Assembly: GCF_958450345.1 (NCBI RefSeq)
Contig: NC_088784.1
Location: 47,794,870-47,858,869, forward strand
Reading direction: 5' to 3'
Origin: Calliphora vicina
Taxonomy: Eukaryota; Arthropoda; Insecta; Diptera; Calliphoridae
DNA length: 64,000 bases
In this document: positions 22,916 to 34,097 of the stretch, in pieces
Position numbering within the stretch: the stretch's first letter is position 1
Layout of the letters: every line of letters begins with the position of its first letter
Program-made: the position numbers and the translations under genes
Notes under the pieces: generated by a model
Database searches by the model: none
The model's input: the letters and a program-made list of their open reading frames with translations, nothing else
What the model was told of the DNA's origin: nothing

Positions 22916-23363
22916 CATTTTCAAAACCAGCTATTTGTTTAAATTTCTCCATGACTAAAATTTGTTCTTCAACTGATGTAGCCATTTTAATAATTGTTGT
23001 AGCCTTTTTAGCTAAGGCCTTGGATACTTTTTCGCATATTCTGCTCATTGTAGACTGGCTGAAACCGTGAAAATCTGCACAATCATCTTGAACCGAATTG
23101 CGGCCCCAACATCTTATTGCTGCCAAAACTTGTATATGAGGTGGAATAGACCCACCTCTCCCTTTGCCATTGTTTTTAAGTTCATTTTCAACTAATTTTA
23201 TCACTTTTTTTGCATTTTCTTTAGAAAATCGATATTTTATACGAAATTCATCGTTGCTATACACTACAAATGGATCATTTCTTTTTTTATAAACTTTTGT
23301 AGCCCGATAACGTTTTTGTAAAAATTTTAAGGTGTCCAAATTATCAATTGTGTCCATTTTCAT
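22916..23363 (-). pseudogene. PIF/Harbinger transposase, N-terminal ~150 residues
   Basis: Starting at the ATG at 23363, the protein reads YRFSKENAKKVIKLVENEL, then IPPHIQVLAAIRCWGRNSVQ, then DFHGFSQSTMSRICEKVSKA, the helix-turn-helix N-terminal region of HARBI1-like transposases. It continues to FKQIAGFENV, where the family would normally enter the IGAIDGTHI catalytic segment. Instead the sequence switches to the partner gene read backwards. The whole DDE domain is deleted, so the copy is inactive. Confidence 0.75.
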
Positions 23364-24165
23364 TAATAAACAAAAATTTTAATTTTTAATTTATTTTTTT
23401 GACACAAAACAGCTGTTTTCAATGAGTTAGAATGAGTTTAGAAACTCGTTAGCAAGAGTTTAACAACTATTTGGCAACCGTTTACTAACTTTATTATGAA
23501 TAACCGACTTGCTAACTACATGCTAAATTTTTATTATGAATAAGACTGTTATTGTTAGTTCATTAAATAATGTAGATACAATAAATAAATGATGTTAAAA
23601 AAAAATAAAATAAAAAAAATAGGTTTTTTAGATCTCAGTCCTTAGAATCGTTTTAAAAATTGAACATACACGAGGTGTCCTACTTTGGAAGTTACATATT
23701 TATTTCCATATATTTTTTTCCTATACCACTGTGCGTCGTAAAAATAAATTAAACATTTTAAAATTTCCTACCATACTGCATTTACAGAATATAAAGAAAA
23801 GGTAAGTGAAAATTAAAAAAAAAATTAAGTTTGTATTTGAAAATCTGAATTTGTAATGCTATGAATAAAAAAACCATCGAACAAAATGGCAATGATGCTT
23901 TAAGAAACATTTAGGAAATTTAATTAGCTTTCTAATTCATGTTATTAGGTTCAATTCCGTTAAGAATTGCTTGAGTTAGAAGCAAATTACTAAAAGCAAG
24001 ATTTTTGAATTTTTTGGAAAATGCATTTTGCCTAAAAAAACGAAAAAGCGATTTGAGAGACCACTTCCCGTTCATCCATATTTAAGTATTATACAAAAAA
24101 ATTCTTGGTTTTTAGAGTAGATTCAGAAAATCGATGTGAATGAAGGAATTTCGAAAAAAAAATTA
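23364..24165. other. No gene seen
   Basis: AT-rich. CTTTATTATGAATAAC and TTTTATTATGAATAAG near 23488-23542 may be the right end of the Harbinger element. CCACTGTGCGTCG at 23737 repeats the motif at 2046. No coding region. Confidence 0.4.
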
Positions 24166-24169
24166 AAAG

Positions 24170-24241
24170 TGAGACGATACAGCATATCTTAACAGTGAGT
24201 TGATTGATGATGTTTATATGAAGCTGCCCGAGGGGTATAGT
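24170..24241 (+). pseudogene. Copia reverse transcriptase, fragment 1
   Basis: AYLNSELIDDVYMKLPEGYS is the copia RT block preceding the KALYGLKQ motif. It ends at the TSD of the hAT at 24242-26494 and continues at 26503, with GGTATAGT duplicated. The rest of the 5' part of the element is not present upstream. Confidence 0.75.
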
Positions 24242-24380
24242 TAGAGATGCCAAACGGGGAATCCCGTTCCCGAAAATCCCGGGGTTTTCGGGATTTCCTA
24301 AATCTCGGGATTTTTTAATTTTAAATCCCGGGGTTTTCGGGATTTTTCAAATCCCGTTTTTCATAAATAAGTAGAGGAAA

Positions 24381-24840
24381 TTGTTATTTCTGTTTGCCTT
24401 TTTCATGCATTTTGACATTCTACATGCCCGAATATCGCAAAGTGATGTTCGGTATTTTTGGTTTTCATTGAGTGGGGCTCTAGAAAATCAATTATTCACC
24501 TTTTTTTGTATGTTATCTAACAAAACTCAATTTAAATCCTCTTCAAATGAAACTGATTTTATCTCAGATGAGGAGCTCGAAAAGGCTAAAATATATTATT
24601 AATAAATGTAAAAAACCCAAATACCAATAACGAAACTAAATTATAATGTAGATTTGCAACTTGCAAAAGAAATAGATAATTTTATTTCTGAAGGAACAAG
24701 AGGAAAATACTTGCAGATTTGTTATAAGTATTTGCAAACGGGTTTGTCAATGTGAAAGATGTTTTTCGTCAGCAGCATATGTCGGAAACCATAGATTCAA
24801 TAGGATTCTTAAGAAGCTAAAGAAAATAAACACTATTTTT
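24381..24840 (+). pseudogene. hAT transposase remnant (C-terminal dimerisation domain)
   Basis: 24381-24602 is a short open frame with LSNKTQFKSSSNETDFISDE. After frame changes, 24745-24830 gives CERCFSSAAYVGNHRFNRIL, corresponding to the SxxERxFSxAG...R..L block of the hATC domain. The domain mediates transposase oligomerisation. The zinc finger and catalytic core are gone, consistent with an internally deleted copy. Confidence 0.6.
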
Positions 24841-24865
24841 TTTACTAAGGTACTGATTTTTACCA

Positions 24866-25340
24866 GTATGTACATTAGAGTGACAGCCGATTTTTTAGAT
24901 TTCAAAGAGTGCCGGGTGGAATATTGTGAAACTAGGCTATGTTAAGTGCTGAACATTTTTTTCGAATCTCCATTTTCAAATTTTTAAAAATTTTGTTAAA
25001 GAAATTTCAGAATTTTTTGATCATCACATTGGGATTTATTGAGACCAAAATAGGGAATAAAAATATGAAAAAATTATGTCAATACCTCTTACAGTTTTTC
25101 CGTACCTGCGATTTAAATTTTGCGATTTTCAAGAAAACTAATTTTTTGTCCATATTTAGGCGAATGAGCCCTATATGTGAACTTTGACCTCGATGCGCGT
25201 CCATAAATCGTTGCCCGATTTGACTCAAATTTTCAGCACTTATCTTTTAGGCCTAGTGTCACAATAGTAAACCCGGCACTATTAAAAATTTTAACAAAAA
25301 CATTTTTCCATACAACTGATTGTCACTCTAATGTACATAC
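24866..25340. mobile_element. Nested TIR element with GTATGTACATTAGAGTGACA ends
   Basis: A perfect 20-bp inverted repeat at 24866-24885 and 25321-25340. If TA is the target (24871-24872 and 25334-25335) it would be a Tc1/mariner-type MITE, but the symmetry extends beyond TA, so the TSD is uncertain. The interior is shared with 22140-22350. No coding region. Confidence 0.7.
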
Positions 25341-25396
25341 TTTATTGTTATTTCTTCTTATATAATGTACTCATGCAAGTATTTTATGCTTTTTAG

Positions 25397-26301
25397 CAGT
25401 GTTTAAAAAACTAGACTACAAGTAGCAGTAGCAACGAAAAAACACAAGTAGACTAGTTAAAAAATTAATAAAAACTCGGAGTCAATAATTACTACTACTA
25501 CTGCTACCTTCACATTTTGGTAGCAGTAGTTGTAGTAGTACTAATAAAAGAAAAATTTAAAAGTAGCAGAGTAATTTATTTTCTATTGCTACCTTAAAAA
25601 AGAAAAAGTTTTGATGTAGCAGTCATTAGTTTTTTATTAATTCTGCTACTTTTAAAATTTAGTAGTAATAGAAGTAGCAGTTGAGGTAGTAGAAGAAGTA
25701 GCAGTTAAGTAGCAGTTGAAGTAGCAGTTGAGGTAGCAATAAAATAAGTCAAAAATAAAAATCTTCAGCCAAAAAAGTATATTACGTGTTGTTGTTGTGA
25801 ATGTATATTTGTGTAAGTTGGTCGTGTTGTAAACAAAAGTTCGGCTTTTTTGTTATACACACAGAAAACACGATCTTTCTGTTAGCAACACGAACATCTG
25901 AGACGAATAAAATCGAATAATTATTTCAAACTCTCTCAAAACAAAAACAACACACAGTGTTTAATTCTGTCAATTTTGGTGTTATGACTGAAGATTTTCT
26001 TTTTTGACTACTTTTATTGCTACCTTAACTGCTGCATCAACTGCTACTTTACTGCTACCTTAAAAATTAAAACTCGATATAGAGCAGTAGCAATGATTTG
26101 TATTTTTATGCTACTACTCCATTTACAATTCATGTTTTATTACTACTGCTCTGTTAAGAGTTTTATATTTTGAAGGTAGCAGTTGTTTTAAAAAAACAAG
26201 AAAAAGACAAATGCTACTGCTACCGCTACATACACTTTTTTGAAGCAGTAGTTGTAGCAACAGTTAAAAATTTGTTAGTTATCGTAGCTTTTTAAACACT
26301 G
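25397..26301. mobile_element. hAT MITE built of GTAGCAGT-type repeats, TSD CTTTTTAG
   Basis: Ends CAGTGTTTAAAAA and TTTTTAAACACTG with exact CTTTTTAG at 25389-25396 and 26302-26309. Nearly the whole 905 bp consists of AGTAGCAGT/ACTGCTACT words in both orientations, dense near the ends, separated by a unique centre. These look like multiplied transposase-binding motifs. It lies inside the hAT at 24242-26494. Confidence 0.85.
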
Positions 26302-26502
26302 CTTTTTAGTGTCATAAAAATTAATTGCTAAATAAAAAATTTACTTTCAATTGTAAAGACATAATTATGTTCGTTTCTTTCTTATAATTTTCGGGATTTT
26401 AGATATCCCGCAAATCCCGAAAACCCGTGTCGGGATTCTTTGCCAAATCCCGAACCCCGGGATTTTCTAAAATCAGTCCCGATTAGCATCTCTAGGTATA
26501 GT

Positions 26503-27003
26503 ACATTCCAATTTATTATTTAAGCTCAACAAAGCAATATATGGTTTAAAACAATCTAGAAGGGCGTGAAATTCCCAGATAGACTCTATATTGAAGAATA
26601 TTGGTTTTAAAAAATCGTGAAGCATGTCTATATTTCATGCACAGGAAAGGTTAATTAAGCATCATTATTATCTATGTTGATGATATAATTTATTGTGTGG
26701 ATTCCGACCAATTAAAGTTATTTTTGGGTATTAGAATAACTAGTGACGTCGAATGTGGAGCAATTTCTATTCACCAATCCCGGTATATAAAACAGTTATT
26801 GGCTCAATACAATATGACTGAGTGTAGAACCGCAGCAATCCCATTGGATCCTGGACCTAAACTATAAATGTATAGACGAAGGTTGTCCTAGAGTAGATCC
26901 AAAGATATATCAATCAATGATTGAGTCTCTTATGTATCTTGCATTGGCGATGAGGCCAGATATTCTACATTCAGTTACTAAGCTGACACAACACAATGTA
27001 GAT
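26503..27003 (+). pseudogene. Copia reverse transcriptase, fragment 2
   Basis: Frames give KLNKAIYGLKQSRRAW (with frameshifts), then IYVDDIIYCVDSDQL (catalytic YVDD), then LFLGIRITSDVECGAISIHQ, YIKQLLAQYNMTECRTAAIP, and finally YQSMIESLMYLALAMRPDIL. This is the copia RT thumb and the connection to RNase H. It is cut by a 355-bp hAT at 27004. Several frameshifts make it non-functional. Confidence 0.85.
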
Positions 27004-27358
27004 CAGTGATGTTCATCCCATACAACAATTGTTTAAAAAATTTAAACACATTTGTTACGCTCTTTTAAAGAGCAAATGTCTCATTTTTTCAGAAATTAAA
27101 TAAGCATTGTTGTTGGTTGGTTTTTGGATGAAGCATAGCAAACACACGCGTTTCAATTACAATTGAACACAAAAAAACAATGTTAAAAATAAATAAAAAA
27201 TTTAAAATTTAAATTATATTCATTTAATAAATTGGATTTATTTGACAAAAATTCTAAATCGAAACTTTCTTCATTTTCTTATTTTAAGTGTTTGACATTA
27301 TGTTTGCTGGGTAGCTCTCTCACCAATACATCTTCATTTTTATTTTTGAACACCACTG
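27004..27358. mobile_element. hAT MITE, TSD ATGTAGAT
   Basis: Ends CAGTGATGTTCA and TGAACACCACTG, flanked by exact ATGTAGAT at 26996-27003 and 27359-27366. 355 bp, AT-rich, no coding. It splits the copia pol relic between the RT and RNase H regions. Confidence 0.85.
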
Positions 27359-27967
27359 ATGTAGATCCACATGTGGAGCTCCATGCTGGCATAAAGAATA
27401 TACATTGCAATATTTGGCAAATAGTACTGAAAATAAATTGAGTTAATTTGAGTTAACAGTTAACAGGTGTATTTGAGTTAACAGGTGTACAACTAAATGG
27501 TTATGTAGATGGGAGGCGATATTTCAGATCGTCAGTCTCATATAGGATTTGTATTATATCTTGGGAATACAAAAAGAAAAATTCTTTGGCATTGATCATT
27601 ACCGAAGCCGAGTATATGGCTCTACCTACTGCACCGAAGGAGGCAGTATGTCTTAAAGCGCCTTTGAATTAAATTTGTTATATGGGAAAGGCTGTTCCTG
27701 TGGTTGTATATGGCGATAACCTAAACGCCCAACAATTGGAGAAAAACCCTGTTTATCACATAAGATATCAGAAACATATCGATATCCGATATCATTTTCT
27801 GCGAGAGGTAGTTAAAAGGAACGAGGTGGAATTGAAATATGTTTCTACTGACAAGATGATGTCTGATGTATTGACGAAATGTTTAATGAAAACTAAACAA
27901 TGTAAATTTGTTGGACTATGTTAATTAATTGTATATTGTAAAAGCATAAATTTGGTTTGTGAAAGGG
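27359..27967 (+). pseudogene. Copia RNase H and polyprotein C-terminus
   Basis: After the hAT the copia frame resumes with DPHVELHAGIKNI, then LTGVQLNGYVDG (first RNase H strand), TEAEYMALPTAPKEAVC (conserved E), then from 27682 an 80-residue open stretch with VVVYGDNLNAQQLEKNPVYH, KHIDIRYHFLREVV and MMSDVLTKCL, the usual copia ending. GAGTTAACAGGTGTA is duplicated in tandem near 27450-27490, adding a frameshift. A purine tract GTGAAAGGG precedes the LTR at 27968. Confidence 0.85.
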
Positions 27968-28265
27968 TGTTGAAAGGTTTACACCATGGCAACAAAAATT
28001 TATTTTTCTCTTTTACTCTATTTTTTATGAACTAACCGTTATAATTCCTTCTGTGTTTCACTGAATTTATCATTGCCTTTTTTGTTTTGTAGTTAAGAAA
28101 GACGTTTTGGCGCCCGTGTTTTATTTTGTAAAGTTACTAAACTAAGAAAAAAGATTAATAACAATAGAAGTTAGTAGTTCAATAATTTAGTAAAATCTGA
28201 AAGAAAAGATTATCAGCCCAATTATGAATAAAAATTGAGTTTCACAGAACCAGAATCGACCCCCT
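27968..28265 (+). repeat. Probable copia 3' LTR, truncated
   Basis: It starts TGTTGAAAGGTTTACACC right after the polypurine tract. The right border is unclear (perhaps at ...GAGTTTCA near 28242) because a hAT follows at 28274. No 5' LTR in the window to compare. Confidence 0.55.
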
Positions 28266-28273
28266 GATGTAAG

Positions 28274-30950
28274 CAGACTTGGGCGTTGCCAATTACTTTT
28301 CAATTACCAATTACATTACTATAATTGGTAATTTAAAAATACCAATTACCAATTACAAGCAATTATTAATTGAAATTTGCCAATTACAAATCCAATTACA
28401 TTTTGTAATTGGCAACCAACAATTACCAATTACAATTACAAGTAATTGCAAATTACTGTAATATGTAATTGATAAATGCCAATTACCAATTACACGTAAT
28501 TGGTAAAGTAATTGCAAGTAATTGATAAAAAAGTAATTCTAATTACATTAAAGGTAATTACATTTAAAATTTTTTTACATTCTAAATTTCTAAACAACAA
28601 TAAATAATAACATACTACTACAAAATAACACTTTTCATCAGAACTTGAAATGGGTGTTTTAGGCCTAGGTAAGGACATACTAAAAACGTTTTAAAAAATT
28701 TTGAAACACCCTCAAAATTTTGAGTTATTTTGAAAAAACTGTTTTAGGTTAGATCCTAGTACTTTAGTACCTAGAGGCAAATAATTAAGCATTCATAAAA
28801 TGTATATTTTTTTTCGTAATTTATTCCGATAGTTATTTTAATCTCTTTCTATATAAACCTATTTTTTGCACAGTGTTTTTAAGACAATTTTATATAGAAA
28901 AAAAGAGGCAGTACCTGTTAAAAGCGGTTTATAATTGCAAATGTTTTTAAAAATGTTCAAAGTTTACCTTGTACAATAAAAACTGTAAAAATATTTGTTT
29001 TGGAATAATTGTGTTTTTTATTCATATGCGCTGGGGGAGAAAATACTAAAAAAAAGTGTTATTGAAGAGTTGAATAACATCTACAATTTTCATCCGATTT
29101 GAAATGTTTCGTTAAGAACTAAATTTTCTTTATACATTGGTATAAATTTTTATAAGCTTTCATATCAAAATAAGCAACGAAAAGCTACTGAAATCTAAAC
29201 AGTTGATAAATTTTGTTTTTTTAGATATTCAAAACAATAACAATAATTATAACTTAAAAATGTATCAAAGAATGCACGACATATTAAAGCGTAATCAGTT
29301 TTCTTTTCAAACACGTTAGAAAATTTAAAGTCGGACAAAAACTGAATGAGTTACATGAGTGAATGTGTCGATAAGTTAAAGAACATCACTGAAAACGTTT
29401 TTTTAGAATAACTTCTGAATTTCAGTGATTCTAAATTTTTTTGACATAATTTGTAATGTACTCAGCAAGACCTATATATAACCCACGGTATGTCTTTTGC
29501 TACACATAATTTTGTACCCAAAAATTAAAAATATATAGGAATTTTTCATTTTTAAAAATTTTAATTTTATAGGTATTGGTTTAAATTAAAAAAATCAAAA
29601 TATGACATAAAAATATAAAAAATATGCATCTATATGTTTGTGCAGAAACATAAAACAATTAACTATGGATCGCGCAATGTCCAAAAAATACTCAAAAGTG
29701 TTCCCAGCAGTAATGACTCTTTATATTATAGCAGGAATTAAATAGTTAAAGTTCTAAAATTATTATTGTTCTTCTGAGAAAACGATGGATATATTAATTA
29801 TAATATCTGGGTATGAATACTTGTTTAAAGCCATCATATTTAGAGCTTCTTTCTATATTGTCTTTTAAAATCATAATTATTGAGATCGAGCTTTAAAGTA
29901 ATAACCCAGCAGTTAAGAAAGTAGCAAATATATCCCATATATACTAATGTTTGATGACTTGTCTGACTCAAATTTATATATTTTCAGTCATTTGACACGT
30001 ATGTGCTATTTGTATTGCAGAGAGAAGTCAATTAGTTACTTTATTCAGCCCATGTAATCTATCGTAAAGACAATTGTCATTTAAGTGCCCCTAAGTAATC
30101 TAAGTATTGCATTCGTTTCTAAGTAATCCAAAGGATCAATATAACTAGTCACGTAGCTAGTTATGTAACTAGTTGTCACCCTAAATGATAGGTAAAATCT
30201 CTAGTCTCATAGAACAGCTGGGAAATGACTGTCAACAGCAGTAAAACTTTGTATCTATGTGAAGTTACAAAATCGTTCGATATCGAAATCTCTTAAAAAT
30301 TGAAATTGCAATATGTAATGAAACAACAAACTGTAAACTTTTTTGAAGCAAAATGTTTTGAAATGATAATTTTCAATTGCTCATAGAAATGAAGAAGATA
30401 GTCTACAACATTTAGTGCTATTTCTACAACAAATTGACGACAAAAAATTATATTTTTATTTAAACTTGGATAATATGCATATAAATATGCATTTTGAACT
30501 TAGATATAACTAAAAATGCATTATCAATAAAATATGTAAAAATATGCCCCCTAATTGATAATTAGTCTACATTTTATTTGGAAGTTCAAAAAAAAAAACA
30601 TTCATTTATATATTAATCCGCCCCCTAGTAATAACATATTTGGTTTCTGTTAAATTTTTTAATGTTTTGCTATTTAATAATTACATTGTTGGTCATAAAT
30701 ACGTTAAAAGTAATCATTACACATTTTTTATCAATTACTTTCTATTTCAATTAATTTTTACCCATTACATGTAATTTGTAATTGGCAATAACTAAATACC
30801 AATTATATGTAATTGGTAATTGGCATTCACCATTCACCAATTACAAATCACATTTAATTGGTAATTGGCATTCACCAATTACAAATTACTTATAATTGGT
30901 AATTGGTCCTGTAATTAATTACAAAATGTAATTGGTAGTGCCCAAGTCTG
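28274..30950. mobile_element. hAT element full of CAATTACCAATTAC subterminal repeats
   Basis: Ends CAGACTTGGGC and GCCCAAGTCTG, flanked by GATGTAAG (28266-28273) and TGTGTAAG (30951-30958), a TSD with two differences. For about 250 bases at each end the DNA is made of TAATTGGTAATTGG/CCAATTACCAATTA words. The interior includes the ~870-bp repeat shared with 19550-20207. No transposase was found. Confidence 0.75.
28618..29493 (+). repeat. Interspersed repeat shared with 19550-20207, copy 2
   Basis: Same ordered words as copy 1 (CAAAATAACACTTTTCATCAG start; TTTATAAGCTTTCATATCAA; TGTAATGTACTCAGCAAG end) but with about 200 extra bases in the middle. It lies inside a hAT with different TIRs. Confidence 0.65.
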
Positions 30951-31090
30951 TGTGTAAGGCTGGATTTTGACAATGATTTTTACCAGAGTTTCAAATTACT
31001 ACTATATTAGTCAAAAAATTGCTAAATATTTCATAACTTTACATGAAAACTGCAACAAATATTTAACAAAATAATATTTCATTATATACA

Positions 31091-31326
31091 TGTGGCACCC
31101 TGTCATCATTTATAATATTTTCGTTAACTCCTTTATAACATTCTTATTCTCTTTAATTACTACTTTCACTTTTGTCTTTTACTTTATTACTTCGCTCATA
31201 ATCCGTGTACACGATCTCCCTCATTATATTTCTTTAAATCCTAAGTTACTTTATTGTATTAATTAATAAAATCGTTTAAAATTAACACCACAATATTCTT
31301 TTAATGGTAAATAATAAATTTACCAA
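31091..31326 (+). repeat. 5' LTR of a CsRn1-like Ty3 element
   Basis: It starts TGTGGCACCCTG. It ends just before the primer site near 31327. The length of about 236 bp is compact. There is no matching 3' LTR after pol, so the element is 3'-truncated or the LTR has been lost. Confidence 0.6.
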
Positions 31327-31328
31327 AT

Positions 31329-31344
31329 TGGTGACCCCGACGTG
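31329..31344 (+). promoter_or_regulatory. Primer-binding site complementary to tRNA-Trp 3' end
   Basis: TGGTGACCCCGACGTG directly follows the LTR and matches the complement of the 3' end of animal tRNA-Trp, the primer known for CsRn1-clade Ty3 elements. Minus-strand DNA synthesis would start here. Confidence 0.7.
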
Positions 31345-31459
31345 ATATTGTGGTGTCGCGATAAAGATTTTTTAAATAATTAAAGTCATTAGTTTTTCTG
31401 TACGCCTTTCTGGCATAACGGTACATATCGACATTTTTCGAATTTTTTAAAGTTACAAA

Positions 31460-32150
31460 ATGACTGATTTAAACGACAGTGGCAATCCATCGACTGTTGC
31501 ATTATCCGAGTCGACCAACGATACATCTCAACCACGTGCAGAATCAACAGCCTCCGCTAATGTTGCTGTGGTTTACGCACGGCTTCCATTACCACAGATG
31601 GCCATGGTTTACAACTTCTGGTTCACTGCATCAGGAATTTCGAGCGACAAACAAAAAACAGCAACAGTCTTGGCAGCTTTAGATCCGAGCGTCATTTCAC
31701 AATTATCCGAGGTCATTGCTGAGATGCCTCAAAACGAGCGATACGATTACATCCGTAAGAAAATAATTTATCATTTCGCAGATAGCGAGCAGCACAGACT
31801 TAATCGTCTGCTTTCCGAGTTGCCTCTTGGCGACAAAAAGCCATCGGAACTCTACTACGAAATGAAACGCGTTGCTGGTTCTACTCTTGGAGATACCGCT
31901 CTCAAAAGTTTATGGATAAAACGACTTCCAGACGTTGTGCAACCTGTTGTTGCTGCATCGAGCGGACAGAGCAACTGAATTTACAAGAATCGCAGATTCT
32001 ATTGTGGATGCCGTGTCAGCTAGGCAAATTAACGTAATCTGAAAACACGAAACTAGCGAAATAGATGAGTTGCGTGCTGCCGTACATAACCTCACAAAAA
32101 AAATTTAAAAATTTACAACTCGCTCACGATCACGCAGTCGTCATCAATCC
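31460..32150 (+). pseudogene. CsRn1-like gag
   Basis: From ATG at 31460 a 172-residue frame contains ARLPLPQMAMVYNFWFTASG, VLAALDPSVISQLSEVIAEM and DSEQHRLNRLLSELPLGDKK, the capsid-type domain at the start of CsRn1-like gags. A frameshift near 31970 ends it. The next frame continues LHRADRATEFTRIADSIVDA and RSRSRSRHQSP up to about 32150. The zinc knuckle is missing. Confidence 0.75.
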
Positions 32151-32154
32151 CCTA

Positions 32155-32338
32155 ATTTGAAATTCAACCAATAACGATAAACAATAAAAATAAAACTCAA
32201 AATTCAATAGAAAATATCAAGAAATTTTGTTTTTGAGCAAATGAATACTTGATTTAATTATGAAATAATTGAAACCAGTTCAATATGTGAAAAATATTTG
32301 AATTGAAACGGTTTAAGAAATAGTTTTTTCTGTGTACC
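32155..32338. other. Foreign insert or replacement between gag and protease
   Basis: About 180 bases of AT-rich, non-coding DNA (starting near TTGAAATTCAACCAATAACG) break the gag-pol frame exactly where the knuckle and the protease DTG should be. GTTTTTTCTGTGTA precedes resumed coding. No TIR or TSD was recognised. Confidence 0.5.
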
Positions 32339-34097
32339 GCCACGAAACTCTACACAGCAAACGGCTTATCTATCAAAGTTCTCGGGCTGAAGCGAATTGT
32401 TTTAAATCTTGGACTGAAGCGAACTTTCGAGTGGTCTTTTTTAATCGCAGACGTCACGACTCCAATCATAGGTGCAGATTTTTTGCGATTTTACGATCTG
32501 TTAATTGATTTGCGCCGCAATCGTCTAATCGAAACAATGACGGAGAACAATCCGACTTCAGTAGCCTTCTCTAAGTTGAGGACTGCAGAGATTCATACAT
32601 CTGATACGTTTCATGATATTTTACGTGATTTTGCCGACATTACGAAGATCGCTCCGTATGGAACTACTACCAAATCCACAATCTTTCATCGAATCGACAC
32701 GACACGACAGGCCAGCCGGTACATTCCCGAGCACGACGTTTATCTCCCGAAAAATTGTCTGCAGCACGAGCTGAATTCGACGTACTTACAAAAGCTGGAA
32801 TTTGCCAACCGTCTAGCAGTAACTGGTCTAGTCCGTTGCACATGGTGCAAAAAGCCAATGGCACATGGAGACCATGTGGCGATTACAGGGCATTAAATGC
32901 ACAAACCATCCGTGACCGATACCCGCTCCCGTACTTGTCGGATTTTACTAGTAACCTCTACGGTAAGAAAGTTTTTTAAAAAATAGACCTCCAAAAGGCC
33001 TAAATCAGGTCCCGGTCCACTCTGAAGACGTTGCCAAAACCGCCATAACAACACCTTTCGGCCTCTACGAGTTCAAATTCATGACCTTTGGACTCTGCAA
33101 CGCGGCGCAGACCTTTCAATGATTCATTAACGAGGTGCTGCGGGGTTTGGATTTTGCTTTCGCATACATTGACGACATCTGTGTAGCGTCAACATCAGTC
33201 GAACAACACCGAAACGACCTAATAGAAGTTTTTAAAAGATTACGAGCTAACAATTTAGCCATAAACGTTGATAAGTGCGAGTTTGGTAGAACCGATCTGA
33301 AATTCCTAGGTCATTTTGTTACCGGAGATGATATACGACCACTTCCCGAGCGAGTTGAAGCGATCCACAGCTTTACAAAACCTACGCTGGCTAAGGAACT
33401 AAAACGATTTATCGCAACACTTAATTTTTACAAACGGTTCTTGCCAAACGCAACTATAAATCAAGCGAAACTTCAAGCACTGATAAAAGGCAATGTTAAA
33501 AATGATTGCCAGTACTCGAATGGACACCTGAAACTGAATCTGCCTTCATAAAATGCAAAGATGAATTAGGCAACGCTGCACTCTTGGCACACCCAGCGAA
33601 AAATGCAGACTTAGCACTGTATGTGGATGCATCTAACACCGCAGTTGGCGCTGCTCAGAGTTTAAAAGGTGCACTTCAGCCCCTTGGATTTTATTCAAAA
33701 AAATTGACGAACTCCCAACAAAAATATAGCAATTACGACCATGAGCTAACTGCGATGTATCAAGGTATTAGCCATTTTCGATACATGCTGGAAGGATGAA
33801 AGTTTACATTGTAACTGATCACCGACCATTAGTCTACGCATTTCTTCAAAAATCTGAAAAAGCATCGCCACGCAGGGTTCGGCAATTAGACTACATCGGG
33901 CAATTCGATACATTCCGGGTGAACAAAATGCAACAGCGGATTTTCTATCTCGTATCCAGTTATTAAATCAAAGCGTCGACTACTCCAGAATTGCCGCAGC
34001 GCAGAGAGATGACGAAGAGTTAAAGGATTTACAATCAGGTAGAACCACTAACTCTCTCAAATTATCATCTATTGCATTTTCAGATTCAGAGCAAAAT
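32339..34097 (+). pseudogene. CsRn1-like pol: protease C-terminus, reverse transcriptase, RNase H
   Basis: In order: protease end (TTPIIGADFLRFYDLLIDLR near 32458-32518); RT fingers and palm (ICQPSSSNWSSPLHMVQKAN, YRALNAQTIRDRYPLP at 32755-32979); YIDDICVAS catalytic box near 33168; FLGHFVTGDDI; LNFYKRFLPN; and RNase H (LALYVDASNTAVGAA, YSNYDHELTAMY at 33506-33799). At least four frame changes and some stops separate these blocks. The catalytic acidic residues of RT and RNase H are still visible, but the gene is broken. Confidence 0.85.

Larger units (their letters stand above)
24242..26494. mobile_element. hAT element, 8-bp TSD GGTATAGT, with transposase remnant and two nested elements
   Basis: Ends TAGAGATGCC and GGGATTAGCATCTCTA-like (CATCTCTA at the tip) with exact GGTATAGT at 24234-24241 and 26495-26502. 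CCCGGGGTTTTCGGGATTT words repeat in both subterminal regions. It interrupts a copia RT. It carries a hAT dimerisation-domain relic, a TIR element at 24866-25340 and a hAT MITE at 25397-26301. Confidence 0.88.

Noticed and set aside
25397..26301. CRISPR-like or trinucleotide array
   Set aside because: Repeats are short, variable and in both orientations, with no constant spacer length; hAT ends and an exact 8-bp TSD explain the block.
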